From positions 1-64,000 of the forward strand of contig DASXPS010000019.1 in NCBI GenBank assembly GCA_036493475.1: 64,000 nucleotides of DNA, written 5' to 3'. Made by a program: the position numbers and the translations under genes. Within the stretch, counting starts at the first letter, position 1. The number at the start of each line of letters is the position of its first letter. This stretch comes from Sporichthyaceae bacterium. GTDB lineage: Bacteria; Actinomycetota; Actinomycetes; Sporichthyales; Sporichthyaceae. The notes below the pieces were generated by a model. It saw nothing but the letters and a program-made list of their open reading frames with translations, did no database searches and was not told where the DNA came from. Positions 1-11,739 of the stretch are shown piece by piece.

Positions 1-33
1 CGGATTGGACCGAACGGGTTGCCCCGCGATGTT

Positions 34-1083
34 TCAGGCGTTGCGCTCGTACACGCCGAACGGCTCGAAGTCGTACACCTTGCCGTTGACCTGAAGGTCG
101 TCGACCGCACCCACGTAGGAGTAGTCAGAACCCTTGCCGACCGACAGCGTCGAGATCGTCGCGTGCGGCGCGGCGGCGTTGATCTGGGCCAGCGTGCATG
201 GCGTGCCCAGGGTGCAGCCGGTCGCCGTGCCGGTGCTGCCGGTGAAGTACCAGCGGCCTTCCGCATCGTCGGTGGCGTCGATCTTCGAGAACTTGCCCAC
301 GGCGACCCCGGCGCCGTTCGGGATGAACACGAGCGAGGCGTAGGTCTTGGTCCCACCCGCCGTCAGCGCACCGGGAACGACCTCGAGGCGGAGCAACGGC
401 AGGTTGCCGACGTCGCCGTGAGCGGCGTCGATGTTCTCCTGGGTCTGGTAGGCGTAGTAGGAGAGGTCGGTCAGGTCGGCCACGTTCTGGCCGACGAAGT
501 CCACCTCGTTGCCGAAGTCGACCTTGGTGTTGGCCTCGGTGGAGATCTGCAGGCTGCCATCACCGTCAACCGGCTTCAGGTTGTTGCCGAACGCGGACTC
601 GAACGGACCCGAGCGCAGCGTGGCCGAGCCACCCGGCGTGGTGTTGCGGTCGATCTCGCCCCAGTTCGGGCCCACGTAGGTGGCGTCCTTGCCGTCCGCG
701 CCGGCCGCACCGGTCGCACCGGTCGCACCGGTCGCGCCGGTGGTGCCGTTGGTGCCGGCGGCGCCGGTCGCACCGGTGGTGCCGTTGGTGCCGTTGGCAC
801 CGGCGGCGCCGGCCGCGCCGGTCTGGCCCTTGAGCAGGTTCTGCGCACCGTAGGTCAGGTCGTTGTGCGTGATGGTGTGGTTCTCGATGTCCTTGCCGGT
901 GAGCGAGCCGTTTTCGATGTCCACGCCGTGCAGCGAGCCGTTCTCGATGTCCGCGCCGGTGACCGAGCCGTTCTTGATGTCCGAGCCGGTGATGAACGCG
1001 TGTGCGCCCGCGGTCCCGGCAGTGCCCAACGCGACCACGGCAGCAATCGCGCCGACGGTCAGGACAGGACGACGAACCTTCAT
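34..1083 (-). CDS. Secreted collagen-like (Gly-X-Y) repeat protein
   Basis: A 349-aa exported protein of unknown role. A signal peptide covers residues 1-28 (MKVRR, hydrophobic core, cleavage near AHA). Residues 33-76 hold four degenerate ten-residue repeats of the type DIENGSLTGK, common in actinobacterial secreted proteins. Residues 86-131 are about 15 uninterrupted Gly-X-Y triplets rich in Ala and Thr, such as GTTGATGAAG, a collagen-like triple-helix region. The remaining 215 residues look like a beta-rich globular head. I chose the ATG at 1083 because it has a GGGGGA ribosome site 8 nt upstream and begins the signal peptide; an in-frame start at 1134 would bury it. It is divergent from the cobalamin adenosyltransferase gene. 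Surface exposure and adhesion are inferred, not shown. The low-complexity DNA (about 700-830) is a natural slippage site for length variation. Confidence 0.85.
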   Translation of the reverse strand: MKVRRPVLTVGAIAAVVALGTAGTAGAHAFITGSDIKNGSVTGADIENGSLHGVDIENGSLTGKDIENHTITHNDLTYGAQNLLKGQTGAAGAAGANGTNGTTGATGAAGTNGTTGATGATGATGAAGADGKDATYVGPNWGEIDRNTTPGGSATLRSGPFESAFGNNLKPVDGDGSLQISTEANTKVDFGNEVDFVGQNVADLTDLSYYAYQTQENIDAAHGDVGNLPLLRLEVVPGALTAGGTKTYASLVFIPNGAGVAVGKFSKIDATDDAEGRWYFTGSTGTATGCTLGTPCTLAQINAAAPHATISTLSVGKGSDYSYVGAVDDLQVNGKVYDFEPFGVYERNA

Positions 1084-1184
1084 TAGTGATTCCCCCGAAA
1101 TAGTGTGTGTCCCGGCAGTTGCCTCAACACCCACTCAGACGCCTAGGCCTGCGCAATCGACGCGTACTACCGGTCAATGTCCGC

Positions 1185-1200
1185 TCGACCGGACGGTCGA
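1185..1200. promoter_or_regulatory. 16-bp inverted repeat in divergent promoter region
   Basis: A perfect inverted repeat, TCGACCG-GA-CGGTCGA, lies between the divergent collagen-like gene and the adenosyltransferase gene. Its size and symmetry fit a dimeric repressor operator. No specific regulator can be named from the sequence. Confidence 0.4.
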
Positions 1201-1211
1201 TTCCAGATGAA

Positions 1212-1257
1212 GGCCGGCCGGCCGTTCTCCCGGGCCGGCCGGTCCTAGGCTCAACAC
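1212..1257 (+). promoter_or_regulatory. GC hairpin and leaderless promoter of adenosyltransferase
   Basis: Alternating GGCC arms (1212-1223 and 1233-1242) can form a strong stem. Just downstream, TAGGCT at 1246-1251 ends six bases before the ATG at 1258. No Shine-Dalgarno is present, so this looks like a -10 hexamer serving a leaderless transcript. The same TAGGCT arrangement precedes the pirin gene at 26333. Confidence 0.45.
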
Positions 1258-1827
1258 ATGGTCAATCTGACGCGGATCTACACCAAGACCGGCGACGACG
1301 GCAGCACGGCGCTGGGCGACTTCTCCCGCACCGACAAGAACGACCCGCGCCTGGTGGCCTATGCCGACGTGGACGAGGCGAACAGCGCGATCGGCGTGGC
1401 CATCGCACTGGGCGACCTGCCCCCGGACCTGGTCACGCTGCTGACCCGCATTCAGAACGACCTGTTCGACGTGGGCGCCGACCTGTGCAACCCGATCAGC
1501 GAGAACCCCGCCTATCCCCCACTGCGCATCGCCGAGGCCGACATCGAACGGCTCGAGACGGCCTGCGACTCCTACAACGACGCGCTACCGAAGCTGAAGA
1601 GCTTCATCCTGCCCGGCGGTACCCCAGGCGCGGCGCTACTGCACGTGGCCCGCACCGTCACTCGCCGCGCCGAACGCGCCGCCTGGGCGGCCAAGCAGGC
1701 CCATCCGGACAGCACCAGCGCGCTGCCCGCGAAGTACCTCAACCGGCTGTCGGACCTGCTGTTCATCCTCGGCCGGGTGGCCAACCCGGACGGCGACGTG
1801 CTCTGGGTGCCCGGCGCCAACCGCTGA
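1258..1827 (+). CDS. Cob(I)alamin adenosyltransferase, PduO type
   Basis: A 189-aa cytoplasmic enzyme that transfers the adenosyl group of ATP to cob(I)alamin, making coenzyme B12 for mutases and similar enzymes. The N-terminus carries the PduO-family ATP-binding signature TKTGDDGSTALGDFSRTDK. The conserved helical bundle follows, with LNRLSDLLFILGR near the C-terminus. Length is normal for the family. The ATG at 1258 has no ribosome site but has a -10-like TAGGCT six bases upstream, so the message is probably leaderless. It converges on atpC across a strong hairpin. Related actinobacteria also carry such a gene next to the ATP synthase operon. Confidence 0.93.
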   Translation: MVNLTRIYTKTGDDGSTALGDFSRTDKNDPRLVAYADVDEANSAIGVAIALGDLPPDLVTLLTRIQNDLFDVGADLCNPISENPAYPPLRIAEADIERLETACDSYNDALPKLKSFILPGGTPGAALLHVARTVTRRAERAAWAAKQAHPDSTSALPAKYLNRLSDLLFILGRVANPDGDVLWVPGANR

Positions 1828-1841
1828 CCGGGCCCCAACTA

Positions 1842-1876
1842 ACGAGGGCCGACGGGTGTTGCCCGCCGGCCCTCGT
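1842..1876. terminator. Bidirectional hairpin between convergent genes
   Basis: Sixteen-base arms (1842-1857 and 1861-1876, 14 of 16 able to pair) with a 3-nt loop sit between the convergent adenosyltransferase and atpC genes. No T-run follows, which is usual in actinobacteria. It could stop transcription in both directions. Confidence 0.7.
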
Positions 1877-1887
1877 CGTCCATGCGC

Positions 1888-2294
1888 CTATTTGGCGAGA
1901 CTCAGGAACGTTTCCCAGCGCTTCTTGTCACGCAGCGCTCCGCGGCGCCGCTCGGTGTTGTCGCCGGCCGCCTCGATCTCCTGCTCGGCGGCCCGAAGCC
2001 GCTCCCGCAACGCTTCGGCGTCCAGCTTGGCCACCGGGGTCACCTCTTCGACCAACAGCAACGCCTGGTTGTCGCCCACCTGCAGGTAACCCTCGGACTG
2101 GGCGAACCGCTCCACCTCGCCCTCGCCGGAGTGCAGGCGCAGCTCGGTCGGCTCGAGGGTGGCCAATAGCGGCGCGTGCCGAGCCATCACACCGATCAGG
2201 CCGACCGTGGTCCGGGTGGACACCATCTCCAGCTCGCCGTTGAAAACTTCACCCTCCGGGGTGAGGATCCTCGTCGGGAACTTGGCGTGCGCCA

Positions 2295-2295
<1 letters not shown>
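1888..2295 (-). CDS. atpC: ATP synthase F1 subunit epsilon
   Basis: A 135-aa central-stalk subunit that couples c-ring rotation to catalysis and inhibits ATP hydrolysis. It has the beta-sandwich N-terminus (PTRILTPEGEVFNGE, IGVMARHAPLLATLEP) and a C-terminal helical hairpin (LRERLRAAEQEIEAAG). Length is normal. It is the last gene of the atp operon, and its ATG overlaps the atpD stop codon by one base, implying translational coupling. The gene ends at the hairpin shared with the convergent adenosyltransferase. Confidence 0.97.
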
Positions 2296-4651
<2,356 letters not shown>

Positions 4652-4653
4652 GC

Positions 4654-6252
<1,599 letters not shown>

Positions 6253-6256
6253 TGGA

Positions 6257-6823
6257 TTACTCCTTGACCGACGACGCCAAGGGCGATCCGATGCGCGCCT
6301 TGGAGACCTGCTTGCGAAGTTGGTTGAGACTGCTCTTGATCGACGCGTCCATGACGAGGTTGCCCACGCGGAGCACCATCCCGCCGACGACCTCCGGGTC
6401 GACCACCGTGGTCAGCTGGATCCGGTTACCGGTTTCCCGGCCGATGCGTTCGCCAATGCTGGCCACCGTCGCCTCGTCCAGCGGCACCGCGGTGGTGACC
6501 TCCACCGGGAGCACCTTCATCTCGACGTCCCAGAGCTGGTCGAACCGCTCCCGGATCCGGGAGAGTTCCGGCATCCGGTGCCGCTCGATCAGCGCCTCGA
6601 GGAAGTTCATGAATGTGGGGTCCGCGTCGACCACCGCGCGCTTGGCGCCGTTGATCTTTTCCGCGGTGGAGAAGTTCGGCGAGAAGAAGAAGAGCTGGAA
6701 CTCCCAGTTGCTGGTGAGCGCCGTGTCGAACTGGGCCAGCTGTTCCTTGATCACGTCGAGGACATCCGACTCGGACGCGGCCTCGAACAGCGCCCGCGCG
6801 TAGACCTGTGCGACCTGTGCCAT
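6257..6823 (-). CDS. atpH: ATP synthase F1 subunit delta
   Basis: A 188-aa peripheral-stalk subunit linking the b subunits to the F1 head. It begins [16 protein letters not shown], the typical delta/OSCP N-terminal helix, and ends with the family motif [22 protein letters not shown]. Length is normal. It is a separate gene from atpF, as in Streptomyces and unlike the b-delta fusion of mycobacteria. The start overlaps the atpF stop by one base (TGATG). Confidence 0.96.
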   Translation of the reverse strand: MAQVAQVYARALFEAASESDVLDVIKEQLAQFDTALTSNWEFQLFFFSPNFSTAEKINGAKRAVVDADPTFMNFLEALIERHRMPELSRIRERFDQLWDVEMKVLPVEVTTAVPLDEATVASIGERIGRETGNRIQLTTVVDPEVVGGMVLRVGNLVMDASIKSSLNQLRKQVSKARIGSPLASSVKE

Positions 6824-7389
6824 CAGTTCTCGTGGGCCCGCCCGCCCGCCAGGGCGGAGAAGTCGAGGTCGGACAGCGCGTCCTGGACCAGCTGGCGCTG
6901 GTCCGCCTCGGTGAGGGTCTTGCGGGTGACCCGCTCGGTGGCCAGCACGGTGAGCTCCGCGACGTCGCGCATAATCTCGTCGAGCATGCGACGGCTCTCC
7001 GCCTCGATGTCCCGGCGCGTCTGCTCCAGCATCTGCTCGCCCCGGGTTTGGGCCGAGGTACGGGCCTCCGCCTCGACCGTGGCCGCCGCCTGCCGGGCGC
7101 GCTCGACGATGTCGTCGGCCTGCTGGCGGGCCTCCGCCAGACGCTCGCGGTACTCGACGAGGAGTGCCTCCGCCTCCTGACGCGTCCGGGCGGCCGCGTC
7201 GATCTCCTCCTCGATGGCGGCCTGACGCCGGTCGAGGGCCGCCCGGATCTGCGGGAAGACCGCCTTGGTCAGCACGACCAGGCTCACCGAGAAGACGACC
7301 AACGTCCAGATCGTCATCCCCACGTTGGGGGTGATCAGCCAGGTGCTCCCCTCCGCCTGGAGGGTGTCAGCACTCTTCGCGAGCAACAC
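6823..7389 (-). CDS. atpF: ATP synthase Fo subunit b
   Basis: A 188-aa stator subunit: one transmembrane helix near residues 17-40 (MTIWTLVVFSVSLVVLTKAVF) followed by a long charged coiled coil (ALDRRQAAIEEEIDAAARTR). I chose GTG at 7389 because AGGAG lies 9 nt upstream. A TTG three codons earlier would directly abut that ribosome site, leaving no spacing. It sits between atpE and atpH in the operon. Confidence 0.95.
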   Translation of the reverse strand: MLLAKSADTLQAEGSTWLITPNVGMTIWTLVVFSVSLVVLTKAVFPQIRAALDRRQAAIEEEIDAAARTRQEAEALLVEYRERLAEARQQADDIVERARQAAATVEAEARTSAQTRGEQMLEQTRRDIEAESRRMLDEIMRDVAELTVLATERVTRKTLTEADQRQLVQDALSDLDFSALAGGRAHEN

Positions 7390-7410
7390 GTCGGCCAACT
7401 CCTAGCTGAT

Positions 7411-7701
7411 TTAGAGGAAGAAGGCGATGAAGCCGCCGACGAGGCCGTAGAAGAAGCAGGCCTCGGTCAGGGCGAAGCCCAACCACTGGGTGGAGGCAAT
7501 CTCGTTGCGCATCTCGGGCTGGCGAGCCGTGGCCTCGACGACCGAGCCGAACAGCGAACCGATACCGGCACCGGCTCCGGCCGCGCCACCGCCCGCGCCA
7601 ACACCGAGCGCGATGGCCCGACCGGCCTTCTGCCCGATCGTGGTGTTGTCACCGCCGGTTACCTCGGCGGCGACGTTGAGGGCTTGCAGAATCTGCGACA
7701 T
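7411..7701 (-). CDS. atpE: ATP synthase Fo subunit c
   Basis: A 96-aa proteolipid of the rotor ring with two transmembrane helices. The first has the Gly/Ala packing motif (GVGAGGGAAGAGAGIG), the loop has R60-Q61-P62, and the second carries the proton-binding Glu80 (ALTEACFFYG). Glu with no sodium-site residues nearby suggests a proton-driven enzyme. It is longer than the usual 75-80 residues because of an N-terminal extension containing GGDNTT. AAGGAAA precedes the ATG. Confidence 0.97.
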   Translation of the reverse strand: MSQILQALNVAAEVTGGDNTTIGQKAGRAIALGVGAGGGAAGAGAGIGSLFGSVVEATARQPEMRNEIASTQWLGFALTEACFFYGLVGGFIAFFL

Positions 7702-7716
7702 GGATTTCCTTCTGGG

Positions 7717-8679
7717 CTAGTGGCTGTGGGTCGCACTGCCGATGTACATGGCGGTGAGGATGGCGAAGATGAAGGCCTGCAGGCCGGCGATCAAGACGGC
7801 CTCGAACAGATAGATCGCGATACCGAGGGGCAGGGTGAGCCACCCCAGGTAGGGCCGTCCGAGCAGCACCGCCATGTTGCCCCCCATGAAGTCGATCAGG
7901 AGGTGGCCGGCGAGCAGGTTGGCCCACAACCGGACGGTCAGCGAGAGCAGCCGCAGGAAGTTGGAGAGCATCTCCAGGGGGTAGAGCATGAACAACATGC
8001 CCTTGCTGACACCGGAGGGCACGAGGCTCTTGATGTAGCCGATCGGGCCGTGCGCCTTCACGCCCTCGTAGTTGAAAACGAGCCAGACCCCGAGCGCCAG
8101 GATGAGCGGCACGGCCACGTTGGTGTCCGCGGCGTAGAGCTGGAAGGACGGGAACTTCCCGCCGAAGATCTTCTCCGCCGAATTGACGGGCAGCGGGATG
8201 TACCCGAGCAGGTTGGTGACCAGGATGAACACGAACAGGGTCCCGACCAGGGGGAACCACTTCTTGGCCAGGCGCTCGTCCATGTTGTCGCGGGTCATGC
8301 TGCGGATCAGGTCATAGAACGCCTCGACCGCCGTTTGCACCCGGTTGGGCCGCATCGTCATCTTCTTGGCGACCCACAGCAGGATGCCGAGTGTGACGGC
8401 CGTGGTGAGCAGCAGGTAGAGGACGCCCTTGTTGAACTCGACGGGCCCGACGATCTTGAACCACCGGTCGAGGTGGAACGGCTGAACGATGTTGAACTCT
8501 TCGTTCTTCGTGCCGCTCAGGCCCCAGGTGGCGATGATCAGCACGAAGCCGAGGATGTACACGCCCACGGCCAGCAGGCCGACCTTCTTCACGGTGCTCA
8601 TCCCGGCCTTCGAGCTCTGCTCGGGCTCGGGCTCGGGGCTCGGCCGCGTCTCGGTGGGCATCTCGGACTGAAGCGTCAT
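7717..8679 (-). CDS. atpB: ATP synthase Fo subunit a
   Basis: A 320-aa membrane subunit forming the proton half-channels against the c ring. Essential Arg250 lies in LSLTVRLWANLLAGHLL, and the helix NLLGYIPLP is typical of the family. The cytoplasmic N-terminus is long and Pro/Glu-rich (residues 1-28, PSPEPEPEQ). The start overlaps the atpI-like stop by four bases (ATGA). Confidence 0.97.
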   Translation of the reverse strand: MTLQSEMPTETRPSPEPEPEQSSKAGMSTVKKVGLLAVGVYILGFVLIIATWGLSGTKNEEFNIVQPFHLDRWFKIVGPVEFNKGVLYLLLTTAVTLGILLWVAKKMTMRPNRVQTAVEAFYDLIRSMTRDNMDERLAKKWFPLVGTLFVFILVTNLLGYIPLPVNSAEKIFGGKFPSFQLYAADTNVAVPLILALGVWLVFNYEGVKAHGPIGYIKSLVPSGVSKGMLFMLYPLEMLSNFLRLLSLTVRLWANLLAGHLLIDFMGGNMAVLLGRPYLGWLTLPLGIAIYLFEAVLIAGLQAFIFAILTAMYIGSATHSH

Positions 8680-9092
8680 GCGGCAGCCTTACGTCGAGCG
8701 GGCGGTCCGGACAGCAGCCGGACGATAAACGCGACGGAGTACGCGGCGAGGATCACGACCGATGCGGTAAGCCCGTCGGAGCGTCCACCGACGACAGCCG
8801 AGAGGACGATCACGCCTGCCAGCAACCAGATCCGCCCGAAGGCCTCGAACAGGTTCGCGGCCAACTGCTTGATCGGGTCCTTCGCCCTGCGGATCAAGCG
8901 CCGGTCGAACACCGCGACCAACCGCTGCAGGATCCACCCGCCGGCGCCGAGCACGAAGCCGGGCTCGGGTGCGTCCAGCACCAGCGCCGGCACCACTGCG
9001 ACCGCCACCAGCAGCAGGTCCAGGTTTCCCCACAACACCGCCCTGCGGCTGACGAGGGGCGCGTGCGCGTCTGTCGGCGCGTCAGCGTCCAT
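8676..9092 (-). CDS. AtpI-like membrane protein at head of atp operon
   Basis: A 138-aa protein with four predicted transmembrane segments in two hairpins, occupying the position of AtpI/Rv1303-type proteins upstream of atpB. AtpI proteins assist c-ring assembly or supply magnesium; the exact job in actinobacteria is not settled. I favour ATG 9092 (MDADAPTDAH) over an in-frame start at 9194, because the extra 34 residues are basic and unlike the family. No strong ribosome site is visible, so the start is uncertain. Its stop overlaps atpB. Confidence 0.75.
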   Translation of the reverse strand: MDADAPTDAHAPLVSRRAVLWGNLDLLLVAVAVVPALVLDAPEPGFVLGAGGWILQRLVAVFDRRLIRRAKDPIKQLAANLFEAFGRIWLLAGVIVLSAVVGGRSDGLTASVVILAAYSVAFIVRLLSGPPARRKAAA

Positions 9093-9234
9093 CGCCACGT
9101 CGGAAGTCAAGCCAAACCCTTTCAGGAAGGCGGCACCGGTGCCAGAATTGCGCGGCCGGCAACGGGCCACGCTTACGAGGTGGGAAACTACCATCCGTTA
9201 ACGGGGTGTTTTGCCGCGGGGTGGGAGGCCCGGA
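9093..9234 (-). promoter_or_regulatory. Intergenic region upstream of the atp operon
   Basis: This 142-bp gap separates the wecA-like gene from the atp operon on the same strand. It holds two short perfect palindromes, GGCACCGGTGCC at 9132-9143 and CCGTTAACGG near 9195. It probably contains an atp promoter, but no clear -35/-10 pair can be assigned. Confidence 0.3.
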
Positions 9235-10374
9235 TCACATCTGGGCGTGCCCCGACAGGGGGGTCGGCGGGGGTGCGTCCGCGGACTCGGGGCGCAGTGG
9301 ACCGCGCAGTAACAACAGGCCCACCACGACCAGAGCCACCATCGCCAACAAGGCCCACAGCGCGACGCCCAGCAGGGACAGGCCGAGCACGCCCCAGGCG
9401 ATCAACGCCGACCAGAAGTACATGATCAGCACCGCCCGGCGGTGCGAATGGCCGATCTGCAACAGGCGGTGGTGCAGGTGCTGCTTGTCCGGGGCGAACA
9501 CGGAACGACCGGACCGGGCGCGACGGATCACCGCCAACACCATGTCCAGGAACGGCGCGGCGACCGCGGCCAGCGGCAGCAACAACGGCAGCAACGCCGG
9601 GGACAGGTTCTCCGTATCCACCGCCCCGAAATCGATCTGACCGGCGAAGCTGACCGTGGACGCGGCCAGGATCAGCCCGATCAGCATGGAGCCGGAGTCG
9701 CCCATGAAGATCCGGGCCGGGAAGAAGTTGTGCGGCAGGAAGCCCAGGCAGATGCCGGCCAGCAGCGCGGAGAACAGCGAGGGTGAGATCGCCCGGTCGA
9801 AACCCTGGTGCACGGCCAACACGTAGGTGTAGGTGAAGAACGCCGAAGCTGCGGTCAGCGCGATGCCGGCGAGCAGACCGTCCAGGCCGTCCACGAAGTT
9901 CACCGCGTTGACGGTGGCCACCACGATCAGCACCGAGAGCAGCGTGCCGGTGGTGGAGTCCAGCACGATCGTCGTGCCGGGGACGGGCAGGTAGGTCATC
10001 TGAATGCCCATCACCACCATCACGCCCGCGGCCAGCACCTGCCCGGCGAACTTGGTCAGCGCGTCCAGTCCCCACCGGTCGTCGACCGCGCCGAGCAGGC
10101 AGATCAGCGAGCCGCCGGCCAGCAGCGCCCAGGGGTCGCGGGAGTTCGCGAACAGCTCGCTGGACAGGAACGGCAGCTGGGAGGCCACCGCGACCGCGGC
10201 GATCAACCCGATGAGCATCGCGATGCCGCCCAGCCGCGGGGTCGGCGCGGCGTGCACGTCCCGGTCGCGGACCTCGGTCATCGCACCCACGGCGTGACCG
10301 GCGCGGCGGATGAGCCCGGTGGTCAGATAGGTCGCCGCCGCGGCGACCAACAGGACCAACAGGTACTCACGCAC
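9235..10374 (-). CDS. wecA: Polyprenyl-phosphate HexNAc-1-phosphate transferase (WecA/MraY family)
   Basis: A 379-aa polytopic membrane enzyme with about 11 helices. It moves a sugar-1-phosphate from a UDP-sugar to a polyprenyl phosphate, the first step of a cell-wall glycan such as the arabinogalactan linker in mycobacteria (WecA, formerly Rfe). Family motifs are present: AVDDRWGLD, NAVNFVDGLDGLLAG with the catalytic Asp cluster, ARIFMGDSGSMLIG, and the substrate His motif KQHLHHRLLQIGHSHR. Position next to atpI and sua5 matches Rv1302. The GTG start is six bases after GATAAC, a possible leaderless -10. The acceptor glycan in this organism is not known. Confidence 0.9.
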   Translation of the reverse strand: MREYLLVLLVAAAATYLTTGLIRRAGHAVGAMTEVRDRDVHAAPTPRLGGIAMLIGLIAAVAVASQLPFLSSELFANSRDPWALLAGGSLICLLGAVDDRWGLDALTKFAGQVLAAGVMVVMGIQMTYLPVPGTTIVLDSTTGTLLSVLIVVATVNAVNFVDGLDGLLAGIALTAASAFFTYTYVLAVHQGFDRAISPSLFSALLAGICLGFLPHNFFPARIFMGDSGSMLIGLILAASTVSFAGQIDFGAVDTENLSPALLPLLLPLAAVAAPFLDMVLAVIRRARSGRSVFAPDKQHLHHRLLQIGHSHRRAVLIMYFWSALIAWGVLGLSLLGVALWALLAMVALVVVGLLLLRGPLRPESADAPPPTPLSGHAQM

Positions 10375-10409
10375 CTGTCAGTTATCCCATTAAGAAGGTG
10401 AGCGCAGGC

Positions 10410-11015
10410 TCAGCCGACGGCGCCGAGTCGCCCGACCCGGTCGGCGGCCAGCAGACCGACGAAGGCACTGAGGCATTCGCTGATCTCCTCGACGCACAGC
10501 CGGAACACGTGCAACGGCGCGCCGTAGGGGTCGGCGATGTCGTCGTCCACCGGCAGGGTGGCCACGTGCTCGCGGCGCGCCGCGATGCGGGCCACCAACG
10601 CCCGGGCCCGGGCCGGTGCCGCGTCCGGCAGATCGCTGGTGTCCAGGCCCGCGGCGAGCCGGGCGAACTCGCGCAGGGTGAAGGCCCGGCCCACGGCATG
10701 CGGATCGAGCAGGGTGACCTGGTGGCGCTGCTCGGCCGAACCGGTGAGCACCAGGTCGGCCACCGCCAGGTGTTCGGGCAGCAGTTCGCGGGCCACGAAC
10801 GCGGTGTGGCGTATCCCGCGCTCCATCAACATCTGGCGGGCGTGCGGCTCCATGGACGCGCCGTCGTGGCCCCAAGTGCCGGCACTGGACATCCGGAACG
10901 CCCCGGCCGCGTCGCCCAGCGCCACGTCGAGGTCGTGCTCGGCGATACGTTCGGCGAGCGGGGAGCGGCATACGTTGCCGGTGGAGACGAACAGGACTTC
11001 GAACCGACCCGTCAT
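10410..11015 (-). CDS. LMW protein-tyrosine-phosphatase homologue with Cys-to-Ser nucleophile
   Basis: A 201-aa protein with the LMW-PTP/arsenate-reductase fold. The P-loop normally reads C-x5-R-S, but here it is S11-TGNVC-R17-S18-P: the invariant nucleophilic Cys is Ser (codon TCC on the coding strand). The acid-loop region DDDIADPYG, with DP at its core, is retained. Without the thiol it should not form the phosphocysteine intermediate, so it is probably a phosphate- or phosphoprotein-binding pseudoenzyme, or it uses Cys16. The start overlaps the sua5 stop (ATGA), so it is translated with Sua5. I recall similar STGNVCRSP proteins at this locus in Streptomyces, but could not search to confirm. 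Confidence 0.85.
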   Translation of the reverse strand: MTGRFEVLFVSTGNVCRSPLAERIAEHDLDVALGDAAGAFRMSSAGTWGHDGASMEPHARQMLMERGIRHTAFVARELLPEHLAVADLVLTGSAEQRHQVTLLDPHAVGRAFTLREFARLAAGLDTSDLPDAAPARARALVARIAARREHVATLPVDDDIADPYGAPLHVFRLCVEEISECLSAFVGLLAADRVGRLGAVG

Positions 11016-11659
11016 CCGAGAACTTCCAGGTCCGCGGCAACCGAACGCAATTCCTCGGCGGACACCGCGCCCACCCGCAACAAGCGAGGGCGCCCACTGG
11101 TGACGTCGATGATCGAGGAGGGCTGGGAGTCGCTGGTGGGCCCCCCGTCCAGGTACACCTCGACCCAGTCCCCCAACTGGTCCTCCGCCTCCTCCGCGGT
11201 GGTGGCGGCGTCCTGTCCGGACAGATTCGCGCTGCTCACCGCCAGCGGACCGGTGGCACGCAGCAGTTCCAGGGCCACCGCGTGCAGCGGCATCCGCACC
11301 GCGACCGTGCCGCGGGTCTCGCCGAGATCCCACATCAAGGTGGGCTGCTGGTGGCAGATCACTGTCAACGGGCCCGGCCAGAACGCGGCCACCAGGTCCC
11401 GGGCGATGTCCGGGATGTTCGCCGCGATGCCGTCCAGGGTGCGCACCGAGCCGATCAGTACCGGTACGGGCATGTCCCGCCCACGGCCCTTGGCCAGCAA
11501 CAGACGGGCCACCGCCTCGGCGGAGAAGGCGTCCGCACCGAGCCCGTAGACGGTGTCGGTGGGCAGCACCACCAGGTCGCCCTGGGCAACCGCGGCCGCG
11601 GCGGCCGTGATGCCCTCGACCCGTGCCTCCGGGTCCGCACAGTCAAACGATCGCGACAT
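11012..11659 (-). CDS. L-threonylcarbamoyladenylate synthase (Sua5/YrdC family)
   Basis: A 215-aa cytoplasmic enzyme making threonylcarbamoyl-AMP from Thr, bicarbonate and ATP for t6A37 modification of ANN-reading tRNAs. The YrdC signature is clear: LVVLPTDTVYGLGADA, KGRGRDMPVPVLIG, FWPGPLTVI and PLAVSSANLSG. It is the short, single-domain form. ATG at 11659 has AAAGG 7-8 nt upstream; upstream in-frame sequence is basic and non-conserved. It lies about 80 bp after prmC and overlaps the phosphatase homologue. Confidence 0.94.
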   Translation of the reverse strand: MSRSFDCADPEARVEGITAAAAAVAQGDLVVLPTDTVYGLGADAFSAEAVARLLLAKGRGRDMPVPVLIGSVRTLDGIAANIPDIARDLVAAFWPGPLTVICHQQPTLMWDLGETRGTVAVRMPLHAVALELLRATGPLAVSSANLSGQDAATTAEEAEDQLGDWVEVYLDGGPTSDSQPSSIIDVTSGRPRLLRVGAVSAEELRSVAADLEVLG

Positions 11660-11739
11660 GCAGTGACCTTTCGATGCGTGCCGGCGAGTGGGGAAAACCC
11701 TACGGCCAATCGGTGATGCGGGGCCAATCCGGTCGGTGT

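Noticed and set aside
700-835. Short direct repeats that could suggest a CRISPR or minisatellite
   Set aside because: The 9-bp units keep one reading frame and encode Gly-X-Y triplets; there are no spacers.
6808-9201. 797-codon plus-strand frame opposite the ATP synthase genes
   Set aside because: It is low-complexity and antisense to atpF, atpE, atpB and the atpI-like gene, with no recognisable motif.
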